A stretch of 64,000 bases of DNA from Todiramphus chloris collaris (lineage: Eukaryota; Chordata; Aves; Coraciiformes; Alcedinidae). Where the stretch lies: positions 10,617,178 to 10,681,177 of the forward strand of contig JANVCC010000018.1 of the NCBI GenBank assembly GCA_025345505.1, in the 5' to 3' direction. The notes beneath the pieces are model-generated. The model saw only the letters and a program-made list of their open reading frames with translations, was not told the DNA's origin and ran no database searches. Position numbers and translations under genes: made by a program. Shown one piece after another: positions 63,301-64,000 of the stretch. The stretch's first letter is position 1, and every line of letters begins with the position of its first letter.

Positions 63301-63520
63301 TTGCAAATGTTTGTCTTCTGTTATTTTTCATTTTAATGTATTTTGACAGGAAGATGAAGCTGAAGAAAATAAGAGTAAGATGGAATCTGTGAAAAAAGAC
63401 ATGCAACAACAAAGCAGAAAATTGGAAGAACAGAAAAATATTCTTCAGATAGCTGAAAAAAAACTTGAAGAAATGAAAGAAAAAATTCATCAAGTAGAAG
63501 AAATTGCTGGTCCAATTAAG
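39582..63520 (+). CDS. SMC6: SMC6 structural maintenance of chromosomes protein 6, 5' part (19 coding exons, partial)
   Basis: SMC6 pairs with SMC5 and the NSE proteins in the SMC5/6 complex, an ATP-driven DNA-entrapping machine with attached SUMO ligase (NSE2) that controls recombination intermediates, replication stress and silencing of extrachromosomal DNA. The 19 exons join in frame to 798 codons of about 1090. Order: disordered N-tail (1-45); N-terminal ATPase half with Walker A GNNGSGKS at 77-84 and Q-loop LTQEMS with Q192; first coiled-coil arm (about 215-470); hinge (about 475-675); start of the returning coil (676-798). The ABC signature, Walker B and C-terminal arm lie past the window edge. 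GT-AG introns throughout; no break was found. Divergent from GEN1. Confidence 0.97.
40258..40686 (-). repeat. Provirus 3' LTR, 429 bp
   Basis: Minus-strand ends TGTTGGGGA...GTTCCACA. It holds a TATA box (TATATAAG, 40336-40343) and an AATAAA at 40314-40319, about 20 bases apart, implying a very short R region as in avian alpharetroviruses. By eye about 15 differences from the other LTR. Confidence 0.95.
40617..41402 (-). CDS. Endogenous retroviral Env, transmembrane-subunit region, open frame
   Basis: A 261-codon uninterrupted frame from the first ATG. Visible parts: a basic RHRNKR at 40-45, typical of a furin cleavage site; a fusion-peptide-like stretch rich in Ala, Gly and Leu after it; the CX6CC motif (C135, C142, C143) of gamma/alpha-type Env; a hydrophobic anchor at about 191-213; and possible N-glycosylation at N97 and N145. 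The tail reads through the polypurine tract and stops inside the LTR. The surface subunit is mostly missing, so it is not a complete Env. Whether it is expressed is unknown. Confidence 0.85.
   Translation of the reverse strand: MICGDRAWPGIPSRISGGPCSLGRLTLLTPNTSMILSIARHRNKRAAHAFSQDCKDDVDFWSAGKVIAASFLTPGVAAAQALTTLNKLGCWLSKQTNATSIALAGLLADVDSIQHATLQNRAAIDFLLLAQGHGCMEFEGMCCMNLSDHSESIHRSIQSLKDGVKKLRITDGLDGWLKGWGLTGWLLDLVKQGLVVMLVIVVLLLFVPCLLQCVSGMISRSMEKFTHAAWLVQKGKGGIVGEWLENNGHGSLQDILAEAKA
40687..40705 (-). other. Polypurine tract
   Basis: On the viral strand AAAAAGGAAAAGGGGGAAT lies directly before the 3' LTR, the expected plus-strand primer. It is also part of the env frame (coding QKGKGGI). 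Confidence 0.88.
41472..41660 (-). pseudogene. Env surface-subunit remnant
   Basis: A short open frame just upstream of the transmembrane region, with possible N-glycosylation sites (NFT and NSS) and a stop before the next block. Its position suggests the end of the surface subunit; sequence identity is not established. Confidence 0.5.
41757..41860. repeat. Tandem dyad repeat in the provirus, 56-bp period
   Basis: Two copies of GGTAATGGCCAGTTACC, each a near-palindrome, followed by gacagagcccaaat, starting at 41757 and 41813. They lie where pol and the env start should be. Confidence 0.9.
42087..42175. repeat. Tandem repeat in the provirus, 42-bp period
   Basis: Two imperfect copies starting atggtcgg at 42087 and 42129; on the viral strand they encode a repeated DQNA-type, proline-rich stretch after the dUTPase remnant. 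Confidence 0.85.
42126..42615 (-). pseudogene. Retroviral dUTPase remnant
   Basis: Two overlapping frames. The upstream one contains GHSS followed by [16 protein letters not shown], matching dUTPase motif 2 (SS) and motif 3 (PGxIDxDYxG). A frameshift at the K-rich run near 42440-42452 throws the rest into another frame. dUTPase fused to the protease frame is typical of betaretroviruses. The protease itself was not recognised. Confidence 0.72.
42621..43136 (-). pseudogene. Gag capsid C-terminus and nucleocapsid
   Basis: Contains one zinc knuckle, [14 protein letters not shown] (CX2CX4HX4C), followed by a degenerate cysteine cluster (CCPNC) where a second knuckle would sit. The upstream part is the capsid C-terminal domain, continuing in another frame from 43118-43300. 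Confidence 0.85.
43118..43300 (-). pseudogene. Gag capsid piece with major homology region
   Basis: [18 protein letters not shown] fits the retroviral major homology region (QGxxExFxxFV). It is out of frame with both neighbours, and the capsid N-terminal domain upstream appears deleted. Confidence 0.8.
43236..43526 (-). pseudogene. Gag middle region, proline-rich
   Basis: A Pro/Ser-rich stretch ([11 protein letters not shown]) between matrix and capsid, as in many Gag proteins. It joins the matrix only through a frameshift near 43530. Confidence 0.6.
43511..43870 (-). pseudogene. Gag matrix domain, interrupted
   Basis: The probable gag ATG is at 43870; an in-frame TAG follows about 19 codons later, after which the frame is open to 43511. 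[19 protein letters not shown] resembles the betaretroviral matrix helix block (W..G..LW..V). The stop makes gag nonfunctional unless suppressed. Confidence 0.72.
44053..44070 (-). other. Primer-binding site, tRNA-Trp-like
   Basis: TGGTGACCCCGACG followed by ACGA, two bases downstream of the 5' LTR on the viral strand. The first 14 bases match the tRNA-Trp primer site used by avian alpharetroviruses. Confidence 0.8.
44073..44501 (-). repeat. Provirus 5' LTR, 429 bp
   Basis: Same length and ends as the LTR at 40258-40686 (TGTTGGGGA...GTTCCGCA), about 96-97% identical by eye. Confidence 0.95.
44502..44600 (+). mobile_element. CR1 3' end directly abutting the provirus
   Basis: Starts at the LTR edge with ggacatatctaggtgatcct and ends with the CR1 terminus 'ctatggttctgtgatt'. 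Confidence 0.9.
44600..44800 (+). mobile_element. CR1-like 3' fragment
   Basis: A second, more diverged CR1 3' region: 'cgaacactggaacaggcttt', 'gttggactagatgactgtag' and 'gtcccttccaactgaaatag'. Confidence 0.85.
45417..45534 (+). CDS. SMC6: SMC6 coding exon 2
   Basis: Residues 42-81: [19 protein letters not shown], the conserved SMC N-terminal strand, then GNNG, the first half of Walker A. Donor GTAAGT splits codon 81. Confidence 0.97.
45535..46292 (+). other. SMC6 intron 2
   Basis: AT-rich, nothing recognised. It interrupts the Walker A loop coding. Confidence 0.9.
46293..46398 (+). CDS. SMC6: SMC6 coding exon 3, Walker A second half
   Basis: Residues 81-116: [18 protein letters not shown] completes the nucleotide-binding P-loop; K83 and S84 contact ATP phosphates. 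[15 protein letters not shown] follows. Donor GTAAGT. Confidence 0.97.
46399..47574 (+). other. SMC6 intron 3
   Basis: AT-rich; ends in a G/T-rich stretch (47478-47535). No element recognised. Confidence 0.88.
47575..47711 (+). CDS. SMC6: SMC6 coding exon 4
   Basis: Residues 116-162: [16 protein letters not shown] and [15 protein letters not shown], the SMC6 head domain beta-sheet. Donor GTTGGT (G|GT). Confidence 0.97.
47712..48259 (+). other. SMC6 intron 4
   Basis: AT-rich; nothing recognised. Confidence 0.88.
48260..48321 (+). CDS. SMC6: SMC6 coding exon 5
   Basis: A 62-base exon coding [20 protein letters not shown] (163-182), matching the conserved [17 protein letters not shown] block. 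Acceptor CCCCTAG, donor GTAATT. Confidence 0.96.
48383..48442 (-). mobile_element. CR1 3' end, short
   Basis: About 60 bases: 'atagaatcatagaacactgt' then 'aaggatcatctagtccaaca'. Confidence 0.88.
49380..49506. repeat. T/G-rich low-complexity DNA
   Basis: Alternating T runs and GTGTG blocks, about 130 bases, G-rich on the SMC6 sense strand. Confidence 0.88.
49674..49754 (+). CDS. SMC6: SMC6 coding exon 6, Q-loop
   Basis: 27 codons, [18 protein letters not shown] and following; Q192 is the Q-loop glutamine that senses ATP/Mg in SMC heads. Confidence 0.97.
49859..50992 (-). mobile_element. Outer solo LTR, minus orientation, interrupted
   Basis: On the minus strand it starts TGTACTGGGCCTGGCTGG at 50992 and ends TTAATCCACAACA at 49859, with LTR-like order in between (GATATTCCA, then ATGCTCAGCA and AATAAA). 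The middle is interrupted by another LTR (about 50175-50735). ERVL-type avian LTR family by its start sequence. Confidence 0.75.
50175..50735 (+). mobile_element. Inner LTR, plus orientation, nested
   Basis: Starts TGTGCTGGTTTTGGATGG at 50175; contains a CATATGACATCATGCTCAGC block and a purine-rich segment typical of the same avian LTR family as the outer copy. The right end is approximate and the usual terminal sequence seems truncated. Confidence 0.75.
51246..51347 (+). CDS. SMC6: SMC6 coding exon 7
   Basis: 34 codons: [20 protein letters not shown], the exit from the head into the coiled coil. Donor GTATGT. Confidence 0.97.
51492..51611 (+). CDS. SMC6: SMC6 coding exon 8
   Basis: 40 codons of coiled coil starting [16 protein letters not shown] and ending LKHKMAWAV (human has LKHEMAWAV). 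Donor GTAAAC. Confidence 0.96.
51716..51814 (+). CDS. SMC6: SMC6 coding exon 9
   Basis: 33 codons: [20 protein letters not shown] and following, coiled coil. Acceptor TTTATTTAG, donor GTAAGA. Confidence 0.94.
51815..53026 (+). other. SMC6 intron 9
   Basis: AT-rich. Two poly(A) runs (52799-52824 and 52881-52907) flank about 56 bases; otherwise nothing recognised. Confidence 0.88.
52799..52907. repeat. Paired poly(A) runs
   Basis: A runs of 26 and 27 bases separated by AT-only-rich sequence, both on the SMC6 sense strand and about 120 bases before the next exon. Confidence 0.92.
53027..53173 (+). CDS. SMC6: SMC6 coding exon 10
   Basis: 49 codons: [20 protein letters not shown] to GRKAVNETE, matching the human RLNEAEQKYKDIQDKL block. 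Acceptor GCACCAAAG lacks a strong pyrimidine tract next to it; the T-rich tract sits a few bases upstream. Confidence 0.95.
53174..53562 (+). other. SMC6 intron 10
   Basis: AT-rich; nothing recognised. Confidence 0.85.
53563..53651 (+). CDS. SMC6: SMC6 coding exon 11
   Basis: Residues 366-395: [20 protein letters not shown] and following, coiled coil. Donor GTAAAT. Confidence 0.96.
53652..54119 (+). other. SMC6 intron 11
   Basis: AT-rich; nothing recognised. Confidence 0.85.
54120..54284 (+). CDS. SMC6: SMC6 coding exon 12
   Basis: Residues 395-450: [20 protein letters not shown] and [17 protein letters not shown], coiled coil. Acceptor CTTTTCTAG, donor GTAAGA. Confidence 0.97.
54285..55263 (+). 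other. SMC6 intron 12
   Basis: AT-rich with a 27-base T run at 54364-54390; no element recognised. Confidence 0.85.
55264..55442 (+). CDS. SMC6: SMC6 coding exon 13, entry to hinge
   Basis: Residues 450-510: coil end [19 protein letters not shown], then the hinge start [20 protein letters not shown], nearly identical to other vertebrates. The hinge binds SMC5. Donor GTAAGA. Confidence 0.97.
55443..56515 (+). other. SMC6 intron 13
   Basis: AT-rich; no repeat recognised. Confidence 0.85.
56516..56717 (+). CDS. SMC6: SMC6 coding exon 14, hinge
   Basis: Residues 510-577: [20 protein letters not shown] to NKVYDVRQR, central hinge. Acceptor TTTATTTAG, donor GTAAGT. Confidence 0.97.
56848..56962 (+). 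CDS. SMC6: SMC6 coding exon 15, hinge
   Basis: Residues 577-615: [20 protein letters not shown] to [11 protein letters not shown], conserved hinge strands. Donor GTAAGG. Confidence 0.97.
56963..59013 (+). other. SMC6 intron 15
   Basis: Nearly half is the CR1 at 57195-58085; the rest is AT-rich. Confidence 0.9.
57195..58085 (+). mobile_element. CR1 LINE, 3' half of ORF2, about 0.9 kb
   Basis: Sense-strand CR1: 'ggagttccccagggctcagt' begins the reverse-transcriptase C-terminal region (translation [13 protein letters not shown]), running on to the ORF2 tail and 'ggtggtggagtcaccctccc'. Several frameshifts; the very 3' end is missing. Confidence 0.93.
59014..59174 (+). CDS. SMC6: SMC6 coding exon 16, hinge exit
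   Basis: Residues 616-669: [40 protein letters not shown], closely matching human ([21 protein letters not shown]). Donor GTTAGC, weaker than its neighbours. Confidence 0.97.
59175..60396 (+). other. SMC6 intron 16
   Basis: AT-rich; nothing recognised. Confidence 0.85.
60397..60532 (+). CDS. SMC6: SMC6 coding exon 17
   Basis: Residues 669-714: [20 protein letters not shown] and HRRHQKEIQ, start of the returning coiled coil. The acceptor TTTGTTTATAAAG is unusual (AAG, A-rich just before it) but the phase and homology fit. Confidence 0.94.
60533..61412 (+). other. SMC6 intron 17
   Basis: AT-rich; nothing recognised. Confidence 0.85.
61413..61493 (+). CDS. SMC6: SMC6 coding exon 18
   Basis: 27 codons: [27 protein letters not shown], matching human [16 protein letters not shown]. 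Donor GTAAGA. Confidence 0.96.
61494..63349 (+). other. SMC6 intron 18
   Basis: AT-rich, 1.9 kb; no repeat or gene recognised. Confidence 0.85.
63350..63520 (+). CDS. SMC6: SMC6 coding exon 19 (last in window)
   Basis: 57 codons: [20 protein letters not shown] to EEIAGPIK, coiled coil, matching human LEDEAQENKSKM...LADPLK. Donor GTAGAG. The next exon lies outside the window. Confidence 0.96.
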
Positions 63521-64000
63521 GTAGAGATAATTTCATACTGTATTTCTAATTTGTTCCCTTTGTGTGGCAAGGGGAATGAGGTTGAAGGGAGGCACGAGAA
63601 GAGAGTATGCTCCTTCCAAATATGTTTAAGATCTACCTGTGAACATGGAAATGGAGCATTCCACCTAAAGCACATCAAGAAACAAGCTTGGCAATATTTT
63701 AAAGATGATACTGATTGTTAAGTGTAGTTGCTGTAGTGTTTTACGTTTACGTATATTTTCAGTCATGGACTGAAAAGGAAGGAAAATTAGTTTCCTTGTC
63801 TTTCCTTTTTAATGCATCACGTTTGCTGCTTTGTTTTGCATTATTTGTTTGTTTCTGGTAAGGCCTGGCTAAGAGTGTTCACAACTGTTCAATTTTCAAA
63901 ATAGCATTTGAAGTTGTATATGAAATGGTTGTTACTCTGTAAAGTTGCATAGTCACAGAATGTACCATACATAGTTTTAATTATTCAAGACTACTGAAGA
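63521..64000 (+). other. SMC6 intron 19, incomplete
   Basis: Start of the next intron; runs off the window. Nothing recognised. Confidence 0.85.

Overview
This is vertebrate nuclear DNA, almost certainly from a bird. It has long AT-rich introns, GT-AG splice sites, one sharp CpG island, many copies of the avian CR1 LINE (including its usual 3' end), and bird-type retroviral LTRs. I cannot name the species. Two protein genes are supported, both DNA-repair genes, lying head to head around the CpG island at about 28.9-29.9 kb. The same GEN1/SMC6 neighbourhood is known from other amniotes.

Layout. 1-10111: DNA downstream of GEN1, with CR1 fragments and one possible LTR; no gene seen. 10112-25310 (minus strand): the complete GEN1 coding sequence in 13 exons. 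I traced every splice junction; the exons join without a frameshift into 945 codons plus stop. 25311-29240: GEN1 5' UTR and its intron, including a 100-N assembly gap. 29190-29450: shared promoter. 29437-39576: SMC6 5' UTR intron, rich in CR1 and LTR insertions. 39582-63520 (plus strand): the first 19 coding exons of SMC6, 798 codons in frame. The C-terminal coiled coil and ATPase half lie beyond the right edge.

The main accessory feature is an endogenous provirus at 40258-44501, antisense inside the first intron after the SMC6 start codon. It has two 429-bp LTRs, a tRNA-Trp-like primer-binding site, decayed gag, a dUTPase remnant, no recognisable pol, and an open Env transmembrane reading frame. 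Its parts look mixed: a betaretrovirus-like matrix and dUTPase with an alpharetrovirus-like Env and primer site. Other insertions include a nested LTR-in-LTR at 49859-50992, a solo LTR splitting a CR1 at 36493-36947, and an LTR at 31728-32510.

Function. GEN1 cuts Holliday junctions left over from recombination. SMC6, with SMC5 and the NSE proteins, forms the SMC5/6 complex that controls and helps remove recombination intermediates. The two genes act on the same class of DNA structure and appear to share a promoter. No previously undescribed host gene system was found; the provirus is the most unusual item.
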